Below are positions 17,980-27,525 of a stretch of 64,000 nucleotides of DNA, in pieces; position 1 is the first letter of the stretch; every line of letters starts with the position of its first letter. The position numbers and the translations under genes are program-made. Source of the DNA: Bacteroidota bacterium (GTDB taxonomy: Bacteria > Bacteroidota > Bacteroidia > Chitinophagales > Chitinophagaceae). The notes beneath the pieces were generated by a model that had not been told where the DNA came from, did not search any database, and was given only the letters and a program-made list of their open reading frames with translations. The stretch covers positions 1 through 64,000 of the forward strand of contig JAFDXF010000017.1 in assembly GCA_018268055.1 (NCBI GenBank), written 5' to 3'.

Positions 17980-18019
17980 AAAAACCCTATTTTAAAAGGT
18001 TGGCAAAAATAGGGTTTTT
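17980..18019 (-). terminator. Terminator hairpin abutting the ppiD start codon
   Basis: Arms AAAAACCCTATTTT (17980-17993 on the + strand) and its exact complement (18006-18019) enclose a 12-base loop. Read on the minus strand the stem ends in TTTTTATTAT directly before the ppiD ATG, which fits a terminator for the upstream peptidase gene. A -7-like box TATTTTTG (minus strand, 18011-18004) lies inside the upstream arm, so ppiD may start its own transcript there. Confidence 0.65.
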
Positions 18020-18127
18020 GTGGATATTCTGTGAGTAATTTGACCTTAAAGAAGCAAATAACTATACACAATTTTTAAGTAATAGAAACTCTTCATATTT
18101 TCTTGTTTCTTATTCATTTTCAACGAG

Positions 18128-20302
18128 TTATTTCTTTTTAGGATGCAATAATTTCATTTCTTTGATTAAACGATCTGCTCCAGCATATTTATCTACAATG
18201 AATAATACATACCGAATGTCCACCATTATATTGCGACAAATAGACGGATCGTAGTTGATATCACTCATTGTTCCTTCCCAAGCTCGGTCAAAATTTAGTC
18301 CTACCAGATTGCCCCAAGCGTCTAAAGCAGGGCTGCCACTGTTTCCGCCCGTAGTATGATTTTGAGCTATGAAACAAACTGGCATCTTTCCTTTAATTCC
18401 ATATTGCCCATAATCTTTATTGCGATAAAGTGTTCTCAATTTTTCAGGAACATCAAATTCATAGTCGCCCGGAATATATTTTTCCATCACACCATCTAAA
18501 TAAGTGTAGTATAAATATTCTACTCCGTCTCTCGGTTTGAAGCCATCTGCCTTACCATAGGTAACACGTAAAGTACTGTTGGCATCCGGATAAAATGTTT
18601 TTTCTTTAAATACATCCATCTGCGCCTGCATATAAGTACGCTGCAATAAATTTATATTTTCTTGAATAGGTGTAATGTTTTTCGTAACCGTATTGGCATA
18701 ATGATTATTAATTTCGGAAATCAATTGCATCGTAGGATGATTGCTGATGATGTTGACTAATTCATCCGGCTTGTTTTGCAATAAGTCTAAAACCGTTTTA
18801 CTATTTTGAATCAATGTTTCATTGTCATAAACCTTATTGGCTAATGCATTGATATCATTATTTACTTCTTGCATTCTATCTTTCAAATATGGTGCGATAA
18901 AAGATGCCGGCTGATCTTTGTAAAAATGATCCATCAGCGAAATAAATAATTGCTTATCTAATGCCGGACTGAAATCTTTATACAACCCTACTAATACATC
19001 ATACACTTTGGAGGCAGTTTCTTTAAGTCCGGCAGCGCCGTTTTTCTCTTTCGCTGTTTTTAATCTATTGAGTTGGTTAAAGATGGCAATGCTTTCAATT
19101 CTACTCATTGTTTCATTAAAAAAATCTCTGGCTCTTCCAAAATTTTCAATGGCTTTATAATTTTCATCTAATGCGGATAATACTGTACTGTATCGTTCGG
19201 TCCATACATGATTAGTATTGACTCTTTTCAAAAACTCTTTTTCAATATTCAACTTTTTTTCTACTGCATTGCTTTTATTCAAGCCCAACACTTCGCCTTT
19301 CCATTTTTTGTAAGAGTTTTCTACACTTGCATATTTAGAGGCATACATAATTTTTATTTGCTCATTTTCTCTCATAAATTTATTCATAATAGCGAGTGCC
19401 TTATCTCTGATTTCAATTTTTGCCGGATCATTTACATTTTTTATTTGTGCTACTGCTGCTGCGGGCAAGTATTCGGTAGTTCTGCCGGGAAAACCAAAAA
19501 CCATTGTAAAATCATTGGGTGCCACACCATCCAATGAAATGGAAAGAGATTTTTTTGGAATATAAGGTACATTATCAGGTGAATAATCGGCCGGTTTATT
19601 ATCTTTTCCTGCGTAGATGCGAAACATAGAAAAATCGCCTGTATGTCTGGGCCATGTCCAGTTGTCGGTATCGGTTCCAAAATTTCCGATGGCTGATGGC
19701 GGCGCTCCTACCAAACGAACATCTTTGTACGTTTCCGTTACAAATAAATAATATTGATTGCCTTCAAAAAATGCTCGTACAAATGCATCTTGATACGATT
19801 CTTTCTTTGCATCTTTTCTTAATGCTGTCATATTTTTATCAATCATAGATTGCCTTTCACTCTCACTCATAGACGATAGCACACCTGCCAATGCTTGCTT
19901 GCTCACATCTTCTATACGTACAATAAAAGTGACAAACAATCCTTTGTTCTGTAATTCTTCGTTATTGTTTTTTGCCCAGAAACCATCTCTTATATAATTA
20001 TGCTCTAAAGAAGAATGAGATTGAATAGCACTGAAACCGCAATGATGATTGGTGAGTACTAAACCCTTGTCTGAAATCACTTCACCTGTACAAAAGCCAC
20101 CGAAGCTAACAATAGCATCTTTCAGACTTCCTTTATTAATATTATATATATCCTTCGCACTAATCTTCATTCCGAGACTTTTCATTTGCTTTTCATTCAT
20201 CTTTTCTAAAAGCAATGGAAGCCACATACCTTCATCTGCCTTCGCAATAAGTGTGTAGAATGGTAGTGTAATAACGAGCAATAAATATTTCAACTGTTTC
20301 AT
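18128..20302 (-). CDS. dpp11: S46 family dipeptidyl peptidase, Dpp11-type
   Basis: Periplasmic serine exopeptidase of family S46 (724 aa) with an N-terminal signal peptide (LLLVITLPFYTLIAKA). The catalytic His is in TNHHCGF (residues 84-90), an Asp in the conserved DNWTWPRHTGD block, and the nucleophile is S655 in GGNSGSP. Residue 673, in NFDRAWEG, is Arg; in characterised enzymes Arg at this position marks Dpp11 with Asp/Glu preference at P1, while Gly marks Dpp7. The specificity call is therefore an inference from one diagnostic residue. Such enzymes supply dipeptides to asaccharolytic or protein-degrading Bacteroidota. A long AT-rich region separates it from the divergent nadA. Confidence 0.92.
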   Translation of the reverse strand: MKQLKYLLLVITLPFYTLIAKADEGMWLPLLLEKMNEKQMKSLGMKISAKDIYNINKGSLKDAIVSFGGFCTGEVISDKGLVLTNHHCGFSAIQSHSSLEHNYIRDGFWAKNNNEELQNKGLFVTFIVRIEDVSKQALAGVLSSMSESERQSMIDKNMTALRKDAKKESYQDAFVRAFFEGNQYYLFVTETYKDVRLVGAPPSAIGNFGTDTDNWTWPRHTGDFSMFRIYAGKDNKPADYSPDNVPYIPKKSLSISLDGVAPNDFTMVFGFPGRTTEYLPAAAVAQIKNVNDPAKIEIRDKALAIMNKFMRENEQIKIMYASKYASVENSYKKWKGEVLGLNKSNAVEKKLNIEKEFLKRVNTNHVWTERYSTVLSALDENYKAIENFGRARDFFNETMSRIESIAIFNQLNRLKTAKEKNGAAGLKETASKVYDVLVGLYKDFSPALDKQLFISLMDHFYKDQPASFIAPYLKDRMQEVNNDINALANKVYDNETLIQNSKTVLDLLQNKPDELVNIISNHPTMQLISEINNHYANTVTKNITPIQENINLLQRTYMQAQMDVFKEKTFYPDANSTLRVTYGKADGFKPRDGVEYLYYTYLDGVMEKYIPGDYEFDVPEKLRTLYRNKDYGQYGIKGKMPVCFIAQNHTTGGNSGSPALDAWGNLVGLNFDRAWEGTMSDINYDPSICRNIMVDIRYVLFIVDKYAGADRLIKEMKLLHPKKK

Positions 20303-20487
20303 ATCTGTTGTTTTTTAGTGTGCTAAAAATACGAGAATAATAAATGTATCTAACATGCTAACTGATTTTCGGAAGCTGCTACCAATATATTTATTATAAT
20401 ACTTTCAGTATTGGTGTCATTTTAAATTCATACAAACCTATTTTCCGAGTAACTAATATTTTCAATACGCTTTGTTTTTAATCAATT

Positions 20488-20903
20488 TTATACACCAAAT
20501 TTGGGCAATGATTAAAAATTTATACACTTCAACCTGTTAGTTCAAGCAAATTAATGTTGATAACCCATTGTGAAACGTGGATATGAAACTGAAGCGGTTA
20601 TTTGTAAATAAACATTTTGGGAAGATGAACTGACAGCAGGTAGCCAACTATTGATTTATTCTATCAATATCCACATCATCTATACTAAAAAGTTTTTCAT
20701 AAAATATAATTAAAGAAATCCACATCATTGTGGAAATCACTCTGTAATCCTTTATAGTATTCAAAAAAAAATGTGTATAACCCTACATTGGTTGTGGATT
20801 ATTGGAAAGAGTTAACTTTGCAAATTGATTTATCCACGAATTCACAGCTGTAATAATAATAGACTCTTTTTTAAAAATATATAATAATATTATTATTGTA
20901 TTA
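20488..20903. other. oriC: Candidate chromosomal replication origin (DnaA-box cluster with AT-rich element)
   Basis: A 650-base AT-rich gap between divergent genes holds a perfect DnaA box (TTATACACA on the minus strand, 20772-20780) and five single-mismatch boxes: TTATACACC 20488-20496, TTATACACT 20520-20528, ATATCCACA 20667-20675, TAATCCACA (minus) 20793-20801 and TTATCCACG 20830-20838. Two weaker ones occur at 20716-20737. Right beside them, 20867-20903 is almost pure A/T and could serve as an unwinding element. Flanking genes point away on both sides. parS-like sites lie 18 kb to the left. The dnaA gene is not here, which is common in Bacteroidota. Confidence 0.5.
20792..20820 (+). promoter_or_regulatory. 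Candidate nadA promoter
   Basis: TTG (20792-20794), an 18-base spacer and TAACTTTG (20813-20820) approximate the Bacteroidota TTG-N19-21-TAnnTTTG promoter. It overlaps one of the DnaA-like boxes and would give nadA a leader of about 150 bases. Confidence 0.45.
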
Positions 20904-20976
20904 AAGAAGGCTGGCAAAAATTTTCTTTTGAAAAATTGAAATTTGTGGCTGAACATTGCTGACTGAAAAACTTGAA

Positions 20977-21990
20977 ATGATGAACACTGCAGCTTTAGAA
21001 ACCGCAAAGAAAAATGTTTTTACCAAAGGATTTTTGGATATCGACTTAGATCCAACACTGGATTTGTTTGCCGCAATAGAGCGGCTGAAAAAAGAAAAAA
21101 ATGCAGTGGTACTGGCGCACTATTACCAAGAGCCGGACATTCAGGATGTGGCCGATTACATTGGCGATAGCTTGGGCTTGGCACAGCAAGCCGAAAAAAC
21201 AACTACCGATATCATTGTTTTTGCCGGTGTGCATTTCATGGCTGAGACGGCAAAAATTCTCAATCCCACTAAAAAAGTTTTGATACCCGATTTCAATGCC
21301 GGCTGTTCGCTGAGCGATAGTTGCCCGCCTGCGCTCTTCAAAAAATTTAAAGAAGATCATCCCGATCATGCAGTGGTGAGCTACATCAACTGCAGTGCCG
21401 GTATCAAAGCGCTGAGTGATGTGATCGTAACGAGTAGTAATGCAAGAGCTGTGGTGGATAGCTTTCCGAAAGACAAGAAAATAATTTTTGCACCGGATAG
21501 AAACTTAGGCGCTTACTTAGAAAAAGTAACCGGAAGAGAAATGCTGCTGTGGAATGGCAGTTGCATTGTACATGAAATATTCAGTTTGGAAAAAATAACG
21601 AAACTAAAAGTAAGACATCCACACGCAAAACTGATAGCACACCCCGAGTGTGAAGAACCAATACTCCGCATAGCCGACTACATAGGCTCTACCACAGGCT
21701 TATTAAAATACACACAAACAGACGATACACAAGAATACATAGTAGCTACCGAAACCGGCATCCTGCATCAGATGATGAAGGCAAGCCCGCACAAAACATT
21801 TATACCTGCACCACCCAACAATAGTTGCGCCTGCAATGATTGCCCATTTATGAAGTTGAACACATTAGAAAAACTTTACCTCTGCATGGAATATGAAACA
21901 CCCGAAATAACCATGGATGAAACACTACGCCTGCAAGCCAAAAAATCTATAGATAGAATGATGGAGATAAGCAGGCAGGCGGGGTTGTAG
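20977..21990 (+). CDS. nadA: Quinolinate synthase NadA
   Basis: [4Fe-4S] enzyme condensing iminoaspartate with dihydroxyacetone phosphate to quinolinate in de novo NAD synthesis. Family motifs [20 protein letters not shown], the cluster cysteine in [11 protein letters not shown], the HPECEEP block and the C-terminal [12 protein letters not shown] are all present, so the enzyme looks complete. About 337 aa from ATG 20977 (ATG 20980 is equally possible); a TTG seven codons upstream is less likely. nadB and nadC are not in the window. It immediately follows the candidate oriC and precedes the defence island. Confidence 0.95.
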   Translation: MMNTAALETAKKNVFTKGFLDIDLDPTLDLFAAIERLKKEKNAVVLAHYYQEPDIQDVADYIGDSLGLAQQAEKTTTDIIVFAGVHFMAETAKILNPTKKVLIPDFNAGCSLSDSCPPALFKKFKEDHPDHAVVSYINCSAGIKALSDVIVTSSNARAVVDSFPKDKKIIFAPDRNLGAYLEKVTGREMLLWNGSCIVHEIFSLEKITKLKVRHPHAKLIAHPECEEPILRIADYIGSTTGLLKYTQTDDTQEYIVATETGILHQMMKASPHKTFIPAPPNNSCACNDCPFMKLNTLEKLYLCMEYETPEITMDETLRLQAKKSIDRMMEISRQAGL

Positions 21991-22285
21991 GAGGGGAAGG
22001 GGAAAAAGATTAAATTTATTAAACCGCAGATATTAAACACAAACTTTTAATATAATCATTATAAATAGGCTTTTATTACTTTTAAAAATAAGTAATATTA
22101 TTTCATAATAAATAACGATATAGGCAATATTTTAATCCATCAAACAATCTATATACTACCCTTCTCATTAATTTAATCAAAATGTAATATTATTTTTACA
22201 TTTAGAACGACATATTTTTAATTAATTATTCTTCACAAAACTTTCGTACTTTTCAAAAACTAAAAAAAATATGTAATTGGATATA
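21991..22285. other. AT-rich gap at the left edge of the defence island
   Basis: Very AT-rich DNA with no open frame. The end of nadA is followed by a purine-rich stretch, then T-rich runs. A weak -7-like TACTTTTC lies at about 22251-22258, 28 bases before the DUF4007 gene. No direct repeat, tRNA or integrase marks an insertion boundary, and I see no operator-like palindrome. Confidence 0.4.
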
Positions 22286-23194
22286 ATGAGCGAACTATCG
22301 ACAATAAAATACACATTTTCAGGACACGATTCCTTCCAGTGCCGACAGCTTTGGCTCAAAAAAGGGTTTGACTTTGTCCAAGACGGACAATCTTTTAACA
22401 GCGAAGATGCAGTAGTAAAACTTGGTGTAGGTAAGAATATGGTTTCTGCAATTCGTTATTGGCTGAAAGCATTTAACATCATTGACAGCAAAGACAACCC
22501 TACCAAATTTGGAACAAAACTTTTTAATACAGAAAACGGCTATGACCCATATTTAGAAGATGAAGCAAGTTTGTGGTTGTTGCACTATCAACTTGTTAAG
22601 ACAGGATTAGCTACAACGTACAACATCATCTTTAACGAATTTAGAAAGGAAAAACTTTTTTTTAATGTGGAAGTGTTTTCAAACTATATGAAACGAGTTC
22701 AAGACACTAATCCTGAATTGAGTTTTAACGAAAACACAATAGCAAAAGACTTTACAGTTTTTGTAAACACATACAAAAACGAAAATGATACTAAAGATAT
22801 AGAAGATAGCTATTCTGGTATTTTTTCAGAAATAAGTTTGCTCAAAACTATTCATACAGAAATTAAAGATGAGAATGGTAAAACAAAAAAAAGGATAGAA
22901 TACCAAATTGAAAACAACGACAGAGATAATTTGCAAGAAGCGGTTTTGCTTTTTTCTATTTTAGACAATCCGAATTACGGAAATTCAATTAGCTTAAATT
23001 CGTTGGAGTACGATTACAACAGTCCTTGTTCAATCTTTGCTTTGAATCGCTCGGGATTGATTAACAAAATTTCTGAAATCGTAAGTAACAACAAAAACAT
23101 CACTTTTACTGACCATGCAGGAATTAAAGAACTTCAATTTAAAGGTAATAAACCAAACGCATACTCAATTTTAGATTTATACTATGGCAAATAA
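22286..23194 (+). CDS. DUF4007 family protein, first gene of the phosphorothioation-like island
   Basis: A soluble protein of 302 aa with the DUF4007 N-terminal signature SGHDSFQCRQLWLKKGFDF (residues 12-30), followed by a winged-helix-like segment (VKLGVGKNMVSAIRYWLKAF). From family knowledge, DUF4007 proteins occur in DNA modification and phage-defence loci, including sulfur-modification clusters; their biochemical role is unknown. The winged-helix look suggests DNA binding. ATG 22286 is chosen; a TTG three codons upstream is the only alternative because an earlier ATG is followed at once by a stop. Its 3' end overlaps the ATPase gene by 11 bases, implying translational coupling and a joint function. 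Confidence 0.75.
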   Translation: MSELSTIKYTFSGHDSFQCRQLWLKKGFDFVQDGQSFNSEDAVVKLGVGKNMVSAIRYWLKAFNIIDSKDNPTKFGTKLFNTENGYDPYLEDEASLWLLHYQLVKTGLATTYNIIFNEFRKEKLFFNVEVFSNYMKRVQDTNPELSFNENTIAKDFTVFVNTYKNENDTKDIEDSYSGIFSEISLLKTIHTEIKDENGKTKKRIEYQIENNDRDNLQEAVLLFSILDNPNYGNSISLNSLEYDYNSPCSIFALNRSGLINKISEIVSNNKNITFTDHAGIKELQFKGNKPNAYSILDLYYGK

Positions 23195-26100
23195 TTTCAC
23201 AACATCGGTCAATATCCTAAGGGATACTGAAAGGGATTTTAATTATATCCCAACACCAAATGCCAAACAGGTAGTAGGTCAAATTGCAAACGACTTCAAG
23301 AAAGGAATTCGTTCGTTTAACATTATTGGAACTTACGGAACAGGTAAATCTTCGTTCCTTTTGGCTCTTGAACAAAGTGTGAAAGGCAAGAAGCGCTACT
23401 TTGAAACAAATTTTCTTGCAAATCCCAAAGTTGATTTTGTAAAAATTGTCGGCTCTTACACTTCAATCGTAGAGCAGTTCGCAGACACTTTTGAAGTAAC
23501 AACAAACAAAAACAAACACGAAAATATTTTATCCGAAATTTTCAATCGCTATCATTCACTCAGCAAAACAAACGGTATTTTGTTTTTGTTGTTAGATGAG
23601 TTCGGTAAATTTTTGGAATACGCAAGCAAACATAATCCCGAAAACGAATTATATTTCATTCAGCAGTTAGCTGAATTTTGCAACAACCCGAAATACAACA
23701 TTGTTTTGATTTCTACGGTTCATCAAAGTTTTGAATCGTATGCTTACGCATTAACGAGTACGCAAAAACAGGAATGGACAAAAGTTAAAGGACGTTTTCG
23801 TGAAATTACATTCAACGAACCTGTTGAACAACTTTTGTATTTAGCTTCGGAATATGTTGCAGAAAATTTTGAGAACAAAGCACCGAAAGCACAAGTTGAT
23901 AAATGCTTGAAATTGTCTGCGGCTTCAAAAGCGTTCAATTTCAACAAAGATTTTTTGAGCGAAATTTCTACGAAACTTTTCCCGCTTGACATTCTTTCCG
24001 CAAACATTCTTACACTCTCGTTGCAACGCTACGGACAAAATGAACGTTCTTTGTTTTCGTTTCTTGAATCAACCGACCACACAGGACTAACGAAATTCAA
24101 CAAACGAGAAAATCCGTTTTACAATTTGAGTTGCGTTTACGATTATCTCAACTTCAATTTTTATTCGTTTTTAACATCAAAATATAATCCCGATTTTTCG
24201 GCTTGGGTATCTATTCGTTCTGCAATAGAAAATGTGGAAAGAGCAATTATTGATGTTCCAATTAATGATTGCGTTAAAACAGTAAAAGCAATAGGGTTGC
24301 TGAATATTTTTTCAGCAAGCGGGGCTGTTTTAGACTTCAACTTTCTTAGTCAATACTTGAATATTTCTTGTGGGATTCAAGATAGTAAAGCTGTTATTGA
24401 TAATTTAGAGAAGAAGTCTATTATTCGTTTCCGTTCCCACAGCAAACGCTACATTCTTTTTGAAGGCACAGACTTAGACATTCAAACTGCCTTAATTGAA
24501 GCAGGAAATAAAATTTCGGAAGTAAATGATGTTACGGCTTTACTGAATAAGTATTTCCAATTCCCACCTGTTTTTGCAAAATTGTATTCTTACGAAACAG
24601 GAACACAACGTTTTTTTGAGTTTAAAATTTCTGAATATCCAATTCACAAAGACATTCCAACAGGAGAAATTGACGGCTTCATCAATCTTATATTCAATAG
24701 CAAAATTAAAATTGCTGAAATTCAAGAAACATCAAGCAATCAAAAAGAAGCAATCGTTTATTGCTATTTCAAAAACTCAACCGAGATAAAAAATTTGTTG
24801 TTTGAAATTGAGAAAATCCAACAAGTAATTAAAGAAAACAAAGACGATAAAGTTGCAAAACGCGAATTAGAAAACATTGCTGATTCTCAAAAACGCTTAC
24901 TAAATCACTATATCACAGACAGCATCTATTCAGGAAGCAAAGACGTGAAATGGTACTTCAAAGGCGAAGAAAGAAAAATTGAAGACAAGAAAGATTTTCA
25001 AAAATTGCTTTCACAAGTTTGCTTTGATGTTTATAAAGCAACGCCAACTTTCAAAAATGAGTTAGTAAACAAACACAAGATTTCATCTTCCATTCACACC
25101 GCAAAACGTAATTACTTTAAAGCACTTGCGAATAATTGGGATAAAGAAAACTTAGGTTTTGAAGAGGCGAAGTTTCCGCCAGAAAAAACAATTTTCTTAT
25201 CGCTTTTAAAAGAAAACGGCATTTCGCCAATTCGTGAAAGTTCGTTTTCAGTTCCGACCATTGACAAAAAATCAAGTTTCAATGAACTTTGGAAAGCATC
25301 AGAAAAATTTCTTGAAAGTGCAAAATTGGAACAACGAAGCATTGATGAGTTTGTTTTTGTTTTGAGCAAACGACCATTGAAACTAAAAAAAGGCTTTGTT
25401 GATTTTTGGATTCCGACTTTCTTGTTTTTGAGAAGAGATGATTTTGCAATGTTCAATAATGAGGGCTATTTGCCAAGTTTGACAGACGACAACCTTGAAT
25501 TGATTGCGAAAAATCCAGAAGATTATTCAATTAAAACTTTTGACATTGAAGGTGTGAAGTTGGACATCTTCAACAGTTATCGTACTTTCTTAAATATTTC
25601 AACTGAATCAAAATTTGACAATAATTCATTCATTGAAACGATAAAACCATTTATTGTTTTTTATAAAGGATTGCCTGAATATTCTAAGCAAACAAAACGT
25701 CTTTCAACTTCGGCTTTGAAAATTCGTACTGCTATTGCAATGAGCAAAGACCCCGAAGACACGTTCTTTGAAGCGTTTCCAAGTGCATTGGGAACTTCGC
25801 TAAGTGCTTTGCAAAAAGACAAATCAAAATTGCAAAGCTACACAACAAATTTGCAAAATGCAGTTCGTGAATTAAGAACCGCATATAACGAACTTGAAAA
25901 TCGTTTTGAAGAATTTATCTGTAATGAATTTGTTGGAAAATCGGTTGAGTTTGAAGATTACAAAGAGCATTTACAAGAACGTTTTTCTAAACTGAAAAAA
26001 CATTTGCTTTTAGCAAATCAAAGAACGTTTGTACAACGAATTGATTCGGGCTTAGACGATAAAAAGGCTTGGTTAAATTCTATTGCACAAGCCGTAGTTG

Positions 26101-26408
26101 GCAAAACGCTTGAAAATTTCAGCGATGAAGATGAAATCTTGTTGTATGAAAAATTCAAAGCATTGATTTTGGAATTGGATAGTTTGACTAACATTTCAAA
26201 AGCCGATATTGACGAGAAAAATGAAGAAGTTATCGGAGTGAAAATTGACACGTTTTTCAGTACAATCAATCCGAAAGTTGTTCGTATTCCGAAAAGCAAA
26301 TCGGCAGAGGTTGAACAATTAAAATCAACTTTGAAGAAAAAACTGAGCGGAGATAAAACTTCCGATATAGCAGCAGTGTTGAACCTTTTAAAAGAATTGT
26401 TGCAATGA
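23184..26408 (+). CDS. Large P-loop ATPase of the defence island (BrxC/PglY- or Dpt-like size class)
   Basis: A 1,074-aa protein with an N-terminal AAA+-type ATPase: Walker A GTYGTGKS at residues 49-56 and Walker B ILFLLLDE at 133-140, then a sensor-like VLISTVHQSFE. The rest is mainly helical with coiled-coil-like parts (about 540-590 and 890-960). No nuclease motif was recognised. By size and architecture it resembles the large ATPases of BREX (BrxC/PglY) or the Dpt restriction complexes, but no specific homology can be claimed. It overlaps the DUF4007 gene at its start and the dndC-like gene by four bases (ATGA) at its end. Confidence 0.7.
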   Translation: MANNFTTSVNILRDTERDFNYIPTPNAKQVVGQIANDFKKGIRSFNIIGTYGTGKSSFLLALEQSVKGKKRYFETNFLANPKVDFVKIVGSYTSIVEQFADTFEVTTNKNKHENILSEIFNRYHSLSKTNGILFLLLDEFGKFLEYASKHNPENELYFIQQLAEFCNNPKYNIVLISTVHQSFESYAYALTSTQKQEWTKVKGRFREITFNEPVEQLLYLASEYVAENFENKAPKAQVDKCLKLSAASKAFNFNKDFLSEISTKLFPLDILSANILTLSLQRYGQNERSLFSFLESTDHTGLTKFNKRENPFYNLSCVYDYLNFNFYSFLTSKYNPDFSAWVSIRSAIENVERAIIDVPINDCVKTVKAIGLLNIFSASGAVLDFNFLSQYLNISCGIQDSKAVIDNLEKKSIIRFRSHSKRYILFEGTDLDIQTALIEAGNKISEVNDVTALLNKYFQFPPVFAKLYSYETGTQRFFEFKISEYPIHKDIPTGEIDGFINLIFNSKIKIAEIQETSSNQKEAIVYCYFKNSTEIKNLLFEIEKIQQVIKENKDDKVAKRELENIADSQKRLLNHYITDSIYSGSKDVKWYFKGEERKIEDKKDFQKLLSQVCFDVYKATPTFKNELVNKHKISSSIHTAKRNYFKALANNWDKENLGFEEAKFPPEKTIFLSLLKENGISPIRESSFSVPTIDKKSSFNELWKASEKFLESAKLEQRSIDEFVFVLSKRPLKLKKGFVDFWIPTFLFLRRDDFAMFNNEGYLPSLTDDNLELIAKNPEDYSIKTFDIEGVKLDIFNSYRTFLNISTESKFDNNSFIETIKPFIVFYKGLPEYSKQTKRLSTSALKIRTAIAMSKDPEDTFFEAFPSALGTSLSALQKDKSKLQSYTTNLQNAVRELRTAYNELENRFEEFICNEFVGKSVEFEDYKEHLQERFSKLKKHLLLANQRTFVQRIDSGLDDKKAWLNSIAQAVVGKTLENFSDEDEILLYEKFKALILELDSLTNISKADIDEKNEEVIGVKIDTFFSTINPKVVRIPKSKSAEVEQLKSTLKKKLSGDKTSDIAAVLNLLKELLQ

Positions 26409-27511
26409 GTAAAATAAGACACGTTTTAGGAATTTCGGGAGGCAAAGACAGTGCTGCCTTAGCTATTTATATCAAAAGTAAATATCCGTCATTGGATTTG
26501 GAGTTTTATTCAAGCGATACAGGAAAAGAACTTGATGAAACCTATCAACTTATCCAAAATCTTGAAGTATATCTTGGAATCAAAATTAATATTTTAAAAG
26601 GAGCAGAAAATAGTTCAGAAGTTCCGTTTGACCATTTTTTAAAAATGTATGGAGGATATTTGCCTTCGTCAAATGTTCGTTGGTGTACAAAGAAATTGAA
26701 ACTTGAACCATTTGAAAAATATGTAGGAACAGACGATGTTGTTTCTTACGTTGGTATTCGTGGTGATGAAGACCGTGAAGGATATATTTCTACAAAGAAA
26801 AATATTCAATCAATTTTTCCTTTCAGAAAAAATATTTGGAGCGAAGATGTAATTGCGAAAGCTTTATCAAATCAAAATATTGAGCAAATAATTTCCTATT
26901 CTAAAAACATTGATTTCGGAAAATATCAAGACAAAGCAACTCAAATCATTTCAAAGAAAATTGATACTTCGTTTACGCAAAAGCAAAAGCTAAACGCTTT
27001 ACTTGACACAGACATAAAAGGCTTTAATCAGCTAGTTTTTGATTTTTTAAAAACAACTGAATATCCATTGTCAAAAGAAGATAGTTTTCCGTTACTTGAC
27101 AACGAAGACGTTTTAGTTCGTGATGATATTTTCAGAATTTTAGAAGAAAGTGGTGTTGGTGTGCCTGCATACTATAACAAAATTGATTTTGACATCAACG
27201 GTAAAACAGGTCAATATTCAAGGAGTCGTTCAGGCTGTTTCTTTTGTTTTTACCAACAAAAAATAGAATGGGTTTGGTTGTACGAACAGCACCCTGATTT
27301 GTACAAAAAAGCAATGGAATATGAAAAAGACGGTTACACTTGGGCACAAGGAGAAAGTTTAGAGGAATTGATTCAGCCCAAAAGAATGGCTCAAATAAAA
27401 GAAGAGTATGTAAAAAGAATGGAACGCAAAGCAGCCAAAAACAAATCGCCTTATTTGATTGATATTTTAGATGAGGAAGAGGGAATTGGGTGTGCGAGTT
27501 GTTTTGTTTAA
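26405..27511 (+). CDS. dndC: DndC-type PP-loop sulfurtransferase (PAPS reductase family)
   Basis: A 368-aa PP-loop ATP pyrophosphatase with SGGKDS at residues 11-16 and the PAPS-reductase-like VRWCTKKLK (C94). Further cysteines occur as a CxxC in SGCFFCFYQ (C278, C281) and in GCASC (C363, C366), suitable for an iron-sulfur cluster. In Dnd/Ssp systems this enzyme activates the DNA backbone and receives sulfur from the cysteine desulfurase to make phosphorothioate. The gene context (desulfurase and DndD-type ATPase downstream) supports that role over assimilatory sulfate reduction. It overlaps the upstream ATPase gene by four bases. It is diverged from textbook DndC, so the name is by family and context. 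Confidence 0.78.
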   Translation: MSKIRHVLGISGGKDSAALAIYIKSKYPSLDLEFYSSDTGKELDETYQLIQNLEVYLGIKINILKGAENSSEVPFDHFLKMYGGYLPSSNVRWCTKKLKLEPFEKYVGTDDVVSYVGIRGDEDREGYISTKKNIQSIFPFRKNIWSEDVIAKALSNQNIEQIISYSKNIDFGKYQDKATQIISKKIDTSFTQKQKLNALLDTDIKGFNQLVFDFLKTTEYPLSKEDSFPLLDNEDVLVRDDIFRILEESGVGVPAYYNKIDFDINGKTGQYSRSRSGCFFCFYQQKIEWVWLYEQHPDLYKKAMEYEKDGYTWAQGESLEELIQPKRMAQIKEEYVKRMERKAAKNKSPYLIDILDEEEGIGCASCFV

Positions 27512-27525
27512 AAAATAATAAGAAC

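Noticed and set aside
26405..27511. CysH/assimilatory sulfate reductase for the PP-loop gene
   Set aside because: No sulfate-assimilation genes accompany it and its cysteine pattern and operon differ; a DndC role fits the context better.
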